Counted from the stretch's first letter, positions 10,759-24,070 are shown. The stretch is DNA of 64,000 nt from Rutstroemia sp. NJR-2017a BVV2 (GCA_002946415.1 NJPS01000006.1:434001-498000), one strand, 5' to 3'. The notes: generated by a model from the sequence alone, not told the origin. Made by a program: numbers and translations.

Positions 10759-12894
10759 TCATCCTTCAATGTGGGAAGACTTTCCACCCTGGCCGAGGAG
10801 TTGCAGAGATCGTTGCGCTAGTGTGATGACCTCTCCCTCGCCGTCTTCCTCGCCCTCATCATCAGAATCAATTTGCTTGTCGGCGATCGTCTTAATCATT
10901 TGCACAATTTCTTCCGATTTCCCAATCAAGTTGATAAGCTTCTTGTCTTCGGATTCCAACAGCTGAAGCAATGTCCAAATCGCAATGTGCTGGAACGTCG
11001 GGTCGCCACTAGCAAGGAAACGCTTCAAATATCCATGGATACCGCCATTGGGTTCTGTCCAGTCCTGAATAAAGATAGAGTAATCACCAACTAGAAAGGC
11101 ATTAGCTTTAATCATCACGAGCATACAATTCACTAGACGCACCTTTAGAAGACAAGTTACCAAGAGCAGCGGCACTGTTTCCTTGTACCTCAATGCTCTG
11201 AGAATCCGTCAATGGAATAAGAACGTCAAATACTCCTAGGTTGAGCAAATGCGTCTTGAGGTCATCACTTAAAGCCAACACAGCAATTGCGGCAGTCATT
11301 TCGGATTGTACGCTAAGTGGAACGTCGAGAACGAGTTGTTTGCACTTCTGTACCGCACCAGCTTCCAAAACCAAAGCCTTATTACGATCAGAGCTTGCTG
11401 CTAAATTCCGGAGCGTCGAGATAGCGTGGCATTGAATTTCCTCGTTGTCGGTTGATCCTAATAAGTCGACCAGGGGTTTTAAGAAGCCAGCGTCTATGAT
11501 AGGGGATTCGTTCAACGGATGTATCGAGATGTTGCGTATACAGGCGACAGCAGATAGTATGAGAGGAAGGTAAGATGATTGTAACAGCCGTAATAAGGGG
11601 GCCAAGCCACGAGCGCGCACAATTTCAAGTTGATACTTTTCGTCGGAAGCAAGATTCCTGAGGGCAAGAGCAGCTTGACATTGCACTTTTGGTGAAGATG
11701 AATCCATTAGGTTTACCAGAGACTGGATGAGTCTATTTTCGTTCTGGGCTAGCTTTTTCCGGTTGTTAGCATCAACTGCAATGTTACTTAAAGCAGTTGT
11801 GCAGTAATATTGGACATCTACATCCGAAGAAGAAAGGAGATGCACGAGGACAGGTATAGCACCAGCGTTGACGAGCTGTTGGCGATTTTCGTCTGTGTCT
11901 GGTTAACATCAAATTATTAGTTGGAGAGAAGGTTGGTATGTGCCTACCAGAGTGCGTCATGTTCAACAGAGCGCCAGTGGCATTTCGCTGAACCCGCATA
12001 TCTTTTGATTTCGCTAGTCGCGTAAGGGGCCCTAATGCTCCTGATCGTGCGATCTTTGCCTTGTTGTCCTCGTGTGTTGCCAGGTTGGTGATACAACCGA
12101 CGGCGTTACATTGCACCTCAACATTTGGGGACATCATCTGTCGAATAAGGGGTGTAAGACCACCGAGAAGCACGATTGCAACTTTGTTCTCCGCTGCTTT
12201 CTGTTACCATTGGTCCATATCACAGGAAACTGTTACTCACTGTTCACGGCCAAATTTCCCAGCGCTGCACTTGCTGCTCGTTGCACTTCGATATCTGGGC
12301 TTTGTAAAAGGAAAAGGATCGGTTCGAGGGTGTCGCGGTTGACCTCGCGCACATCTAAAAAACCATTAGCATTTCGCTCCGTCACGCGATGATAGTCCGA
12401 GTCCATGTGTCAGGAGAAGTTCCGAGAGGATACCGGCATGTAAGGTGTCTGCCAGTCAAGTCTTGAACCCCCATACACAGCCGATCCGTTCCCGGAATCT
12501 CATCCACAGACCCATCTCTATATTACGACAAATAACATACCTCGCTCTGTGATTTCAGCGAATGTTAAACTTGCACTTCGCTGGAGGTCGACGTTGTCCG
12601 AGAATACCAAGGTACTCAAAGCTCGCAGGGGTTCGCCAGAGAAGAAGTCGGTCTCACCGCGCTATGGGGAATTGTCAGTGACTGACATGAATATCAGAGT
12701 AAACCAACGTCTTCTTACATTCTCTAGGTATTGTAGTAGATCTGCAACAGCTTCTCTCTCGCTCTCTGCCAACACCGGTTCATACAAGCCATCTCGGGAT
12801 TTACCTAAAGAAAGCACCACGATAAGTAAATGCAACCCAAGTTAAGGGATCCGCGATACGTACCCCCACAGCAAGAAGAGCAGACACCACCCAT
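10759..12894 (-). CDS. VAC8: Vacuolar armadillo-repeat protein Vac8
   Basis: Seven exons: 12894-12864, 12804-12719, 12661-12541, 12354-12241, 12193-11948, 11898-11143 and 11090-10759. All phases agree and give 561 residues, the usual Vac8 length. Vac8 sits on the vacuole membrane and supports vacuole inheritance, nucleus-vacuole junctions, fusion and selective autophagy. The N-terminus [10 protein letters not shown] supplies G2 for myristoylation and C5, C8 and C9 for palmitoylation. Next comes [20 protein letters not shown], then about eleven armadillo repeats with motifs such as [19 protein letters not shown] and [15 protein letters not shown], and near the end [20 protein letters not shown]. 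The acidic [13 protein letters not shown] segment lies close to the C-terminus. For the fifth exon I chose the acceptor giving NTENKVAIV, since it restores the family consensus; an alternative AG lies 6 bases upstream. Confidence 0.93.
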
Positions 12895-15747
12895 ATCTAG
12901 ATGTTTGTCCCGTAGGACTGATAGGTTGTGCTAGATCGAGGTTCGAATGATTTCTGTTGGAATGCGTTGCGAAGTGAGTCGTGAGATCGTCTAAACAAAG
13001 CGAGGGTTGCGAGACTGGAAGCGATTAAAGATTCTGTTTGGATATAGGTACAGATGACGGCGGTGGGAAGGAAGGTTCGATGACTCTTTTCGACAGGAAA
13101 TAGCGAGTATGGAGATGAAATAATGAAAATAGTAATGATTTGGCAGACCGTCCCTTCTTGATGAAGACGGGTCGAGGTTTAAGTTGGGCGAGAGAGCTTG
13201 TCTTCCCGAGCAAGCTACGGTCTTGGACTTAACTGTACACCACGCCGGCCGCTGGCTGTACACGACAAGAGTGCACGGACCACGCGTCTACACTTTTTAC
13301 CAGCCTCAAGCAAAGTGCCAGCCAACCAGCCAACGAGCCAACTTCGACGAGTAATCCATCTCCATCCATATCCATATCCATCTGATTAATCCCTGTCCAT
13401 GAACAATGAACAAAACAACCATAACAATCTACGACTAGCTCCCTCGTCCCCCCAGTCGCGAAAGGAAAACCTGGGCGACGACGGGAAGTCAAATCACATG
13501 CAGTACAGTTCCGTGCAGTTTACTTCAGTTTACTTCAGTTCATGACCTCTATTGTTGTCCGTCGTGATCGAGATGAAGGTCTTCTGGACACGCCTCCAAA
13601 TCTCGAGTTTCTATAGTTTTTGGTTTTCTCAATGTCCCCTCCTTTCCATTTCGTGAAGCAACACGATGCAGAGGTCCGACAATCAGGGAAGAAGACCTCC
13701 AGTTTGCTTTGGATCCCCGGCCAGTCGATCCAAACATGATACCTACAGCAGGAAAATGGAGCCTTGCGGCTAAAATGTCACAGTGGCTAGGGATGGGTGG
13801 GTGTTGAAGTGCTAGAGAAATCCTAATCCGGGAAAAGATGTCAAAAATCAGAGGTCAAGAGCAACATCAGATCCATCTAAATCCCATTCTTTGAATCTTT
13901 TCGTGTTGCGTAAGGGACTTTCCTAGATATCCGAGCATTCTGATAGGTATCGGTCAAGTGTCTTGGATGTTTTTTGAGACAGTCTGACCTATAGCTATTT
14001 CTCTTACGGACATAAGGTTACGAAAGTAGAGTGAGCAACAAAATCCCAGAAACAGACTTCAACTCAGACTGTCGATTTGACCGATGCACAACTCAGTTGT
14101 GCCTCCCGGACGGAGGAACGAAGGACTGTCCTGCTTTTCTGCCCCCCTTCGTGCCCCCTCTTCTGCCCACGCGATATCGATATCTATGCTATGTACATGA
14201 GCACTATGATATGCCGAGCATAGTTGTGTCTCTCCAGACTCCAGAGTGATTCACATACTTCACATACTTCCCACCCATCCACCTATTTGTGAGGCTTCAC
14301 AACCTAAGAACCCATACATCCCATTTACCAAACACCGGACGCAAGATACATGATCCAGGGAGCGAAGAATCTGCTGCAAGCACGCGTATCCCGGCATAAA
14401 TAAATCCTGTCCTGCTTTGTTATGAAGCATGAAGCTTTGCGGAGGACAAAAATTTATCGTGGATCCACAGTCAGATAATGAATGGTACACTACTATTTAC
14501 ACCGATATTTCGCCCCAATAAAAAGATGCAAACGCATACCTAGAAACCTCGAACTCCTCCCACGTACGGTCGGAACCTACCAATGAACTGACAACAGGCC
14601 ACTAGAAATGGCCGTCTTGTACAGCAAAGTGTTTTATATCGACGTGTTCCTATGGTGATGGTCCTCATGCTTGAAGATCATCATGTGGATATGCTTCTGC
14701 AAGCCAATCGATCTAGGGATATACTACGAAATGGACTTACATACTCCGTACGGAAGTATACCTTTGGTCATCGACCTAGCATGCAGAGAGATGCCTCAAA
14801 CTACTATGACGCCGCCATGTGCATTGTACACTGCACATTGTACAGTAAGTGGCAGCATGCTGCCTCGATTTCATGGGCGGCGATACGGAAAACTAGCTGC
14901 TCTCGGAGTCGAAGTTCATGCATGTAGGTCCAGTCCAACGCAACAAGGGATAGAGGGCTCAAGAGATGTACCCCGAATAGGTACTTGCATACGAGCCAAT
15001 TTTGAGTGATTGCACGGTGGACGCCGAGTATACTGTGAATGGTCTGTTTTCTGGAATTCATGATTGCCTCATGTCCTGCTTAGAGTCGTCTGCAGTAGTC
15101 GCCTCTTGGACGAGTAGATAAAAGCTTGGAGTCCCACCAGGAGATCTTCCATCATACCAAGGAAAGCACCTCTGCACTGGCTGCAGACTATGTCTATGAC
15201 TAATAATCTCGAGAACTTGTATTTATGTCCTCAGAGATCCGGCTCCAAGTCTATAGAGGAGCTATGCGTGGGATCAACTGATTCTCCTTTGGAGGAGGAT
15301 GAGATAGCTGCGGTGAGTGAGTCTTGCCCAGCCATCTATTGAGCAAGTATATTGATGAACTGCCTGTTCGCACCAATCACCATCGACGCCAGCAAAAATA
15401 AATAGAAGCTATGCAATTGCAATGAGACACACTGTGGTTGCAAGAAATATCGATATCTTCTACTTGTATGCATCCTCGAAGCGCAATGCCGGTGCGGCGG
15501 AGGATGGGATAGCTAAGCTAGAATGATCAGCAAAAATCCCCAGACTTTTCGCACATGTAATTCCTGCCCCACCTTCTTCGTAACTTTGTCCCAGCTTCCC
15601 AAGATCAACCATTTCTTTCACTCTGGACAATACAACCTCGACTTTCCATGCCACGCTTTACCCAAAGCTCTCTTTAGATAGAACAACTAAATCCATTCTG
15701 TACCCCAACATCGATGCGCTCCCCACGGATTTACCTAAGCATAATCC
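12895..15747. other. Long gene-free stretch, about 2.85 kb
   Basis: Between the divergent VAC8 and SNF4 start codons. All frames are short and none has a recognisable motif or plausible exon chain. The stretches near each end should be promoters and 5' leaders. A non-coding transcript cannot be excluded from sequence alone. Confidence 0.4.
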
Positions 15748-17097
15748 ATGTCTGATATGGCAGAAGATACACAGCCAGCGGGGTCCAATCCCGCAGACGC
15801 CATCGCATCACAACCACCCATTATCGCTAGACATGATCACGAGTCGCTCATAGCTCAACCCTCGACCTTCCTCCTTCCAAGAGGGAAGCTCACCGAGATG
15901 CAGGTGCAGCCAGAGAAGCCGATGACTGCGCAAGACAAGGACCAGCAGCAGGGTCTGGTAAGAGATTCCCCTTATCGCTCCTTCACCAATGCTACTCATA
16001 AGATGATTATGAGATCGTCGTGGGGGTCTACACTCTGCATTCGAGGCTGACATGTTTTTACCCAACAGAAATCCATTCGAGATTTCCTCAAGCGCCGTAC
16101 GAGTTACGATGTCCTACCACTTTCCTTCCGACTCATAATCCTCAACACGGATCTACTCGTTAAGAAAAGCTTGACCATACTTTTACAAAATGGTAACAGA
16201 CGAAGCGCCTGCGTGCTCAATGTAACACTCGATGCTGATCAAATCTTCTAGGAATCGTCTCGGCACCATTATGGGACTCGCACACGTCGACCTTCGCAGG
16301 TCTGCTTACGACTTCAGACTACATCAATGTTATACAATACTATTGGCAAAATCCCGAAGCACTCAATCAGATAGACCAGTTTAAACTCAGTAGTCTAAGA
16401 GGTAAGACTAAGCATTATGTTACTTGCACATTGGACTAAATATGTGTCAGATATTGAGAAAGCCATTGGAGTTCTGCCCCTCGAGACGATTTCGGTACAT
16501 CCCACTCGACCACTTTATGAAGCATGTAGAGAAATGCTGCAGACTCGAGCTCGAAGAATTCCTCTAGTCGATATCGATGACGAGACTGGAAGAGAAATGG
16601 TGGTCAGTGTAATTACACAGTATCGCATTTTGAAGTTCATTGCAGTGAACGTGAGCGAAACCGAGAAGCTGAGGAAGAGCGTTCTGGAAATTGGACTTGG
16701 GACGTATAGAGACCTACACACAGCAAGCATGGATACTCCTGTGATCGATGTGATCCATTTGATGGTCAAATACAGCATCTCAAGTGTTCCTATTGTGGAT
16801 ACTGAGTCGCGTGTTCTCAACGTTTTCGAAGGTGTGGACGTCATAACAATTATTAAAGGCGGCGTCTACGACGGTCTTACCACAACTGTGGGAGAAGCGT
16901 TGTCCAATAGGCCAGAAGACTTTCCAGGTATCTACACATGTAGCGAAGAGGACAGATTGGATTCTCTCTTTGACACAATCCGAAAGTCCAGAGTCCATCG
17001 TTTGGTCGTTCTGGATGAGGAGAATCGCCTCAAAGGGGTCATCTCTCTCGCTGACATTTTGCAATATGTACTCTTGGAAGGGGAGGTCGATGATTAG
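15748..17097 (+). CDS. SNF4: AMPK/SNF1 gamma subunit (CBS-domain protein), frame break in exon 3
   Basis: Exons 15748-15957, 16069-16192, 16252-16402 and 16451-17097. Snf4 is the adenine-nucleotide-sensing subunit of the SNF1 kinase that controls glucose repression and energy stress. Four CBS motifs follow a 70-residue disordered leader: [15 protein letters not shown] and [20 protein letters not shown], then [19 protein letters not shown] with [27 protein letters not shown], and [20 protein letters not shown]. All splice sites are good and the intron phases agree. However, exon 3 reads ...IDQF and then meets TAA: four T (16380-16383) stand where three would continue the conserved KLSSLR. Read with +1 slip the product is 376 residues; read literally it stops after F155. 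Either a one-base error or a real frame event. Confidence 0.88.
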
Positions 17098-17685
17098 CCG
17101 CAGGTATTGGTCATGATTTATGAGGACGGAAGGCGTTGCATAGCGATCTGGCGTACGGACGATTTACACCGGTCATTGGGAAGACCGTATGGGGGTTTTG
17201 GAACAATTTCTTCACCTTTGTCAATACCATTTTGTGGACTGCAGGGTAGGTGTAGTTTTGCAAGTTTCTGGGCAATACTTAAGGAATTTCATGCGTTTGA
17301 TGGCAGCGTATCAGACTTGCAATTTAAGATATCTTTAACTTCAATGCTGGGGCTTTATGTACATTTTTCTTGCGAATAAGGAGCCTTAGATGGAGGTTTT
17401 GGATCTTTTGGAAAGGAGAACCTGATCCTGGCCTGATTTATTCGCCAACGATTAAGCATGACATTTCTCGACGTTCGAATATGTTAGCTGTAAGTCGCTG
17501 CTTCCTCTTACGCTGTTGCAGTCTTGTCTTGTAAATACATACGGCTAGCTTGCTGCTTGACAGTCAGTGGTAGCAAGAACCATTCAATAGATTCCGTTCA
17601 GTCTTGTTTCTTTGACATCCAAGGAAAATACCTCATATCGCCGAGAAGCTGTTGAATATTGCTCCGGGGTATCTAGCACATCACA
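17098..17685. other. Intergenic: SNF4 3' region and RhoGAP promoter
   Basis: About 590 bases between two genes on the same strand. No frame or RNA structure that I could support. Confidence 0.4.
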
Positions 17686-20600
17686 ATGGGATCTAATAAT
17701 TATCGACTTAACTCAAGGGCATCGTCAGCTACATTATCACTCCGACGGCAACAATTAGATGGGTCCGGAATCCTTACAGTTGACGCAAACATCGCCCAAG
17801 GCCTCTTAAGAAACCAAAATGTTCCTGCGAGAAATGCATCATTAAAAGGACTACCGAACAATTCCAACTTGAATACAACGCTTTGTGAAGACGACGCATC
17901 CGATCACGAGGAACGTCCCAGAATTCGTCGGGGCCTCTGTAGCAGCAATACCTGGACGTCCTCGAGCGGTGGTGTATCTGATGTCGATGACACGGACGAT
18001 CGAATGCATTTCGTGGAAGAGTTCAATCGACTTGCGGAAAAAGTTTGTAGAGCATTTCCATGTCACAAAAGACAAAGCTAACACTTCTACAGCACAGTGT
18101 GCGGACTTTCGCTCCCAGCGAATATGAGACTGACCCAGTAAGTCTATTTTGCTTATAATGCGAATTATAGTATTAAACAGCAACACAGTTTCCTGAAGAT
18201 GTCCCTGACCAGACTGGAAGTTGGCTATCAAGAAAACTCTTCCGAAAACCCTCCTCGCCTCCAAGCATCAGATCAAAGAAAGACCCTCGGCATCTTCGAA
18301 GCAAGAGAAGCATCAGCGACTCCTTACGGTTGAGAGCAAGGCGAAACACGCTGAAAGACAGAGACTTGGTAGAACTTGTCCGTCTATGCGGATCCAGCCT
18401 TCTATATTTGCCGGCGGAATATGCTGCCGGCAGCTTGGCTTTGCCGACATGTCTACGTGCTACAGCTCAATATTTGATCCAGCATGGTAATGGAAACACT
18501 CAATAGTGCGGTTATACTTTACTAATTGGGTCCAGCTCCTGCCACTCGAGGTGTCTTCCGAATTCCCGGATCACAAAACACGATCAATCTATTGTACAAT
18601 CATTACTGTTTAGTAAATGACGAAGGGGGGCTCGTAGCTGGTACAGTCAGGTGTCCCACGCTCCCAGATCACATTCAATGTGACGTACACGATGTTGCAT
18701 CCGCGTTTAAAAAGTTTCTTTCAGGCATACCGGGTGGAATTCTAGGCTCTCTTCCTCTTTTCGATGCCCTTGTTTCCATACAGACACATCTTCGCGGCGA
18801 TCCGGAGTTGACGAGAACAAAGCATAGCAAAGTCCGTGCAAGATTAATTGCCTTGTCCATAGCAACGCTTCGATCAACATACAGGAGAGAGCTTATCTGC
18901 GCAGTGTTTGGACTTCTCTGCATGGTTGGTCGCGCAGCAGAGACTGCCCGAAGGGAAGATGACCGTGGTAGACCACTTCCTACGTCCGATCTCATGGGCT
19001 ATCGTCCGCTTGGAATAGTCTTTGGTCCTCTTCTTGTTGGAGATCTCTTGGAGAACTACAATTTGCGTCTGGCAGATCCTCATGGCAGCTTAGTTCTTAC
19101 TCCGGTTAGCCCACCGAAGCAGAGAAGAGACAGACATAAGAAAAATAAAAGTGCGGAAGAAGGAATAACTTTTAACACGACCGTTGACAAAGTTAAGGTT
19201 GCCAATGGTATTACAGAGATGCTTATTACACACTGGAGGGACATTGTTAGACATATGAAAAATCTGGGGGCTCTTAAGCCTATTGAAGGCAGTAAAAGTG
19301 TGGCCGTTCGTGGCAGGAAGACGCCGACCTTGCGTCCTTCAATGTCAGAATCATTCTCTCTACGGAAACCACCAGATTGGATTCATGAGAAGCCTAGCAG
19401 ATATTCAGATAGAAGCTTGTCGCCTACCCCACCACAACGTAAGTCTTCACCTTAATGTGCTTAAATGAATCTCTTCCTGACAGTACTGGCAGGGCATAAA
19501 GAACACAAAGAGGTTGTGGTAGAGGAAACCCTGAACGACCCCCCTACATCACCACTTGATCCGATACAAGTCAGGAAGCAAAGAGTACGACAGCACAGAA
19601 CGGCACCAAGAAAGGTCGTCACGAATGCTAGATCAGGAAGCACCCTTTCTCCTGCTGTTGTAGAAGAGCACCCGGATGAAGTTTCTTTCGAGCTGAATAG
19701 AAAACTGAGCTTCACGCAGACGCCCAAGCAAGTTCTCCGAGCCGCGCCGTCAAATTCACCCACTCAGAAAGGTAAGGAAAACGAGCCGAGTCCCGTCACG
19801 AAACCTGTCGGCACTGGACCGCGAGTCAAAGGCATCATTAAGAAGCTTGAGAGCGACACGATTGAGCCTCTAACCCAGCCGTCAGAGGTAGATGCATTGA
19901 CTTTTGGTAGTCAGAAAGGACTCAACACCCGGGCAGACTCATGCTCGGAAGTTGGACGTTCGAAAGAGTCCAAGCCATCGAGATTTTCTCTCAAATCACG
20001 CTCTGCTGATGCTAAAACTGCTCAGAACTCATCGCCCCGTACTCAACAATCCTCCAGTAAAGACTATTACAAACATATCAAATTCGAGTCCGTATCGTCA
20101 ATTGAGATAACTGATCCCAAAGAAGCAACTGCTAGATCTCCGAGGCGAAATCGTTTGGCAGATATCACTAGCTCGAAGCAAAGCAATGCTACCGATCAAC
20201 TTTCTAAAGTATCGCATGAGGAAGATATAGCGTCACTGGCTGTACTTGCTAGAGCTTTAGATTCTCCTGTCAAGTCTATTAGTGCCGAGGAGAAATTCAG
20301 AAAGGCTGAGCAAACCAAGCATGATTCGGGTGTTAATTTTCAAGAGAAAGAAGAGAACGATAGGCTGGCCGGAAAAGAGGATGGTCCACACCAGCAAACA
20401 CCTCATCAGAATCCGCTGTCAAAACGCCCTTCCAACGCAGTCCAGAATGATAGCCTAGCACAGTCTTCATTGGGCCGTGATATCCAGCCTACCCCTGGTA
20501 GAAAAGAGTCAACTGATACGCGGAGCAAGTCAAAAGCCGTCGTGCTCTCGGAACAAAAGAGTGATCCGGTGATACCCGGCAACTCAAACTCTCCGAACCC

Positions 20601-21981
20601 GAAAGTGAAGCAAGCGGAAACGTTGTCTCCACGTCAAAGTACATCTAGTGCTACTTTATCGAAGGTGGCGTTCATCAGAGAAAAGTTCCGAAATCGAAAA
20701 TCTCCGGATCAATCTCAGGTCTTGAATAGTGATGTTCCTGACAAGAGTCTCCAACGACCACGGCCACTTACTGTTTCTGAGCCAATCAATACTCCGAAGA
20801 AAGTGAGCGTTAAGGCAATTGCAGACAGATTTAACGCTGTAGCTAAGACGCCTCTTCAGCCTAACCCCTCTCCTCCACCGGCTTCCCTATCAGCGTCGAA
20901 ATCATTTCCCCAGGTGTCACAAACGAATAACGAACTGCAAAAAGATGGTGGGCTAGTATCTCCGTATACTATTAATCCGCCACCATCACCTTCGAGATCC
21001 GTAGCATCAGTTCGTTCCGCACAGTCTGTTCGCTCTATCCGCGCTGCTGCTCTAGCATCTCGCTATCAGCAAGCTCAGGCTCAAGCGTCGCCCACAAAGG
21101 CACCTGCGCCGAAAAGGGTACTGAGAGAATTCATACCAGATGCTACACCATCTCAAGCTTCAGGCGAAGAACTTCCACGTCCAGTTTCATCTCTTTCTAT
21201 ACCGCTAAAATCAATTGAGCCAGAACAGCCACAGCCGCCTGCCACTACTACGATCAACCCCGGTTTGGACGGTGCATACAGCAGTATCAGCAGTTCCGAG
21301 ACCCTGGCACCATCATCCGACGAATTGGAGACAGTGCAAAGCTTCCTGCAACGCTTCCACCGGGAGAATACCTCGGGAGAAGGATTACAGGTCCCAACGA
21401 GAGGGAATAGAGAACTGTACACGCAGATCCAAGAACTGCAGGGTCAAGTTAAGGAGAAGACGGATGAGGTCAGAGAGTTGCAGAGGTGGGCGCAGATGAG
21501 GAGTGTGGAGATGAATGTAAGGTATGAGATTGAGGAGTTGAGTGAGCAGGTCAGGGTGCTGAGGGAGGAGATGGTGGAGTGGAGGAGGAGGGCAGTTGGG
21601 GCGGAGAGGAAGTTGGAGGTATTGGAGGTTATGAGTGGGGAGAGGAGGGGGTTGGCGAGATGGGGTGGGGTGGTGGGTGTGCAGGAGGAGGTGGGGGGCG
21701 AGGAATTGGGGAGGGGGTTTAGTGAGGATAGGGGGTTGAGGAGATTGAGGAGTGGGAGGGAAGGGGGGGATGCGGCGAGGAACAGAGGTGCTAGGTTGGG
21801 TTCGGATGAAAGTGGAGGGAGTAATGGGACGGTGGTTAGGGAAAGGGGATATAGCTATACGAATGGTAGAGGTGCAAGTGGAAGTGGAAGTGGAGGTGGA
21901 AGGGGGTCGATTGAGGGTGGTGCGAGACATAATGAGTGGGCGAAACAGACGTTGAATATTATGGGTAGCTTGGGAGGCTGA
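17686..21981 (+). CDS. Large RhoGAP-domain protein
   Basis: Five exons: 17686-18042, 18093-18137, 18189-18486, 18536-19438 and 19484-21981. All phases agree and give 1366 residues. RhoGAPs switch off Rho/Rac/Cdc42 GTPases in polarity and septation. The GAP domain spans about residues 205-455. GVFRIPGS carries the arginine finger at R242, followed by AFKKFLSGIPGGILGSLPLF and the later helices around LICAVFGLLCMV and YRPLGIVFGPLLVG. The domain contains a longer than usual insert (GRAAETARREDDRGRPLPTS). The remaining 900 residues are Ser/Pro/Lys-rich and presumably disordered, ending in a coiled-coil (about 1115-1200, LQGQVKEKTDEVRELQRWAQ) and a Gly/Arg-rich tail. The target GTPase cannot be told from sequence. 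The 5' donor of intron 1 (GTTTGT) is weak. Confidence 0.87.
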
Positions 21982-23343
21982 ACATGGGGGGATACGAGAT
22001 GGAGATGGAGAGGACGATGGGTAAGGAGATTAATAAGCGAGTGAGTGATCGGCTGAAGTAGTTATTGTTTGTATTCACTATTTATAAAGAGTATCAGTAA
22101 CTGGGTATGGGATTAGCTTAGATTCGATTAGATCATAACAGAACAAACAAAGTAGTGATATCAGAAGAGAAAATAGAAGTATCTTCCACATGAGAGCTTC
22201 ACTTTTGATGCGATTTTTGCGATGAATAGGAGTAGGTCTTTCCTCTCGAAACTAGAAAGTACATGAGGTACCAGAGTAGGTCTCCGAGGATCCGCTGTGC
22301 TTGCTTGAGTTCTGTTCTAATCGAGAAAAGTATGCTTCAACTTCTTTTCTCTTGTTTGTTGACATGTTGTTAAGTGTTTGCGCAACGCATGATGACGAAG
22401 AAGCCTGCTGGGTAGATGGGGATTAGAATGGAATGAAAGTCGTTGATAGGAAGGAGTTTAGTATGGGGAGTGATGTTAAGGAGGAGGAGGGAAGGACAAT
22501 TTACGGGAGGAGGAATTCGGTATTGGTATGGCATCCGGGAAGACGCAATATGATAGATCATACGGCGAAGCAAGATGCGCGATATACTGAGCAGTCGGAG
22601 GGTAGGTTAAGTGTTAGGATCAAAGTCAGTATTACAACAGGAGAGAGTTATGTATACTGTACAGTGTAGGTCTATGAAGGGAATTTTAAAAGAAGGGGAT
22701 TTGTGAATAAGGATATCTTTTCTGCCGTTTTTGCAGTTTACATAGTCTCTTCGTTAGTTGAGAACGAAGCTGTTTTCCATCTTACTGTTAGAACTTAAAA
22801 GTCCCTCTCTTTTGAAGTTCTGCTGTATGGTCCCGGGCTAATGGTTGGAGACTTGCATGTTGTGTTACATAGAAAAACATCGGCGTAGTTGTAGGTAGGT
22901 GGGTTTGGAGTTGATTCACGCTGAGGGATATGTATGATATGGGACGCCGAATAGAGGGATATATGCACTTGCCCGGGAGTGGCACCATTTTTTCCTCAAA
23001 GGAATATGTGTACGGGAGGGAAAGTAGAGTAGGTTTATATCACTTACTGCCTGTGTGAGGATATGGACTACAGGAGAGATTCACTTTATATGCGAATACC
23101 CTCATTTCCACTTGTCCGGCTTGTCTCATATGTACAGGAGTGCATTTTCTTGCTTTTACTAAGCCGGCAACGTGTGCATAAATAGGCCCTTCAGCCCCAG
23201 TTGGCTAACTCATTTACTGCTTCATCTCATTTTTGTGGTTTGGAAGAAGTTGCCAGTGATCAGCAGCGCGGATTTGATTTGAGTTATTTATTGCACAATT
23301 GCGGTTTATCTACCTTGGTTACCTTCGACAGGAAACATTCTCA
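21982..23343. other. Gene-free stretch, about 1.36 kb
   Basis: Between RhoGAP and the small membrane protein. Short frames only, no recognised motifs. The 3' end should hold the promoter of the next gene. Confidence 0.4.
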
Positions 23344-24070
23344 ATGGAATCCGCACCTTTGAAAGTCGCAGAGGAGGGTACGTTTGTGAAGACGGAGGAG
23401 AATAGAGATGTGGTCATGAAGCCTATGTTGACGTTGGATTTTGGAAAGAAGAGTCTTAAGGATCGGTTTTACGGCTTGGATGATGAACGTTTCGTTTTGC
23501 TTGTCGGTGAGTGCGTTTTCTTGTTCTTGCTTTAGTTGAGGTTGAGGATGGTTGAGAGTGTGCGAGCTCGAGAGAAGGACCTGAAGAGAATCCAATACTA
23601 ACAAATCCACACAAAAAGCTTCCCTCAACCTTCTCTTCGCGTGGCTCTTCCTCGACACCGCAGCCATATGGGTATTCGAACAACTCGCAGAGCTCATCCA
23701 TCTCACCGGTATCCCAGCCGCGATCCCGCTCCCAGACACGCTTAAAACAATACTTGGATTGACACTGGAGTTGCTTTTTGTCTTGGGCACGGGTTTGCTG
23801 GTTGCGCTAGGGAGTGGATGGATATTACTTACGGGGAGAATGGAGTGGCAGATGAGGAGGTGGGATGCGATTTTGAGGGAGATGGTCGAGTACTATGGGG
23901 AGATACGAGGGTTAGAGATGGCTATAGAGAATATTAGGAAGGGGAGGATAAATGCGGAGGGGTGGGTGGTTAGCTTGGAGAAAGTTGTGGTGGGGAGTGA
24001 GGTGGTGGGTGGTCTACAGAGTGGGGAGGGTATAACTGGTGAGGAGGATATTATTGGTGAGAAGGTGTGA
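23344..24070 (+). CDS. Small membrane protein of unknown function
   Basis: Exons 23344-23506 and 23619-24070 are joined in phase across a 112-nt intron (GTGAGT donor, TACTAAC branch, AAG acceptor), giving 204 residues. I do not recognise the family. Seen: a 49-residue polar N-terminus ending in FGKKSLKDRFYGLDDERF, a hydrophobic segment at about 50-74 (FVLLVASLNLLFAWLFLD), a loop with HLTGIPAAIPLPD, a second hydrophobic segment at about 100-127 (LELLFVLGTGLLVALGSGWI), and a C-terminal amphipathic region beginning RMEWQMRRWDAILREMVEYY. The likely topology is a hairpin with both ends on one face. An upstream in-frame ATG at 23299 would add 15 residues. The strong branch site and phase agreement support a real gene. 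Confidence 0.65.

Noticed and set aside
16379..16391. A 13-nt GTTTTAAACTCAG segment that could be read as a mini-intron resolving the SNF4 frame break
   Set aside because: Too short for spliceosomal removal and its removal would not restore the family sequence; slippage or a sequencing error explains it better.
21385..21930. 181-residue minus-strand ORF rich in Pro, Thr and Leu
   Set aside because: Antisense of the coiled-coil and Gly/Arg tail of the RhoGAP protein, no motif of its own.
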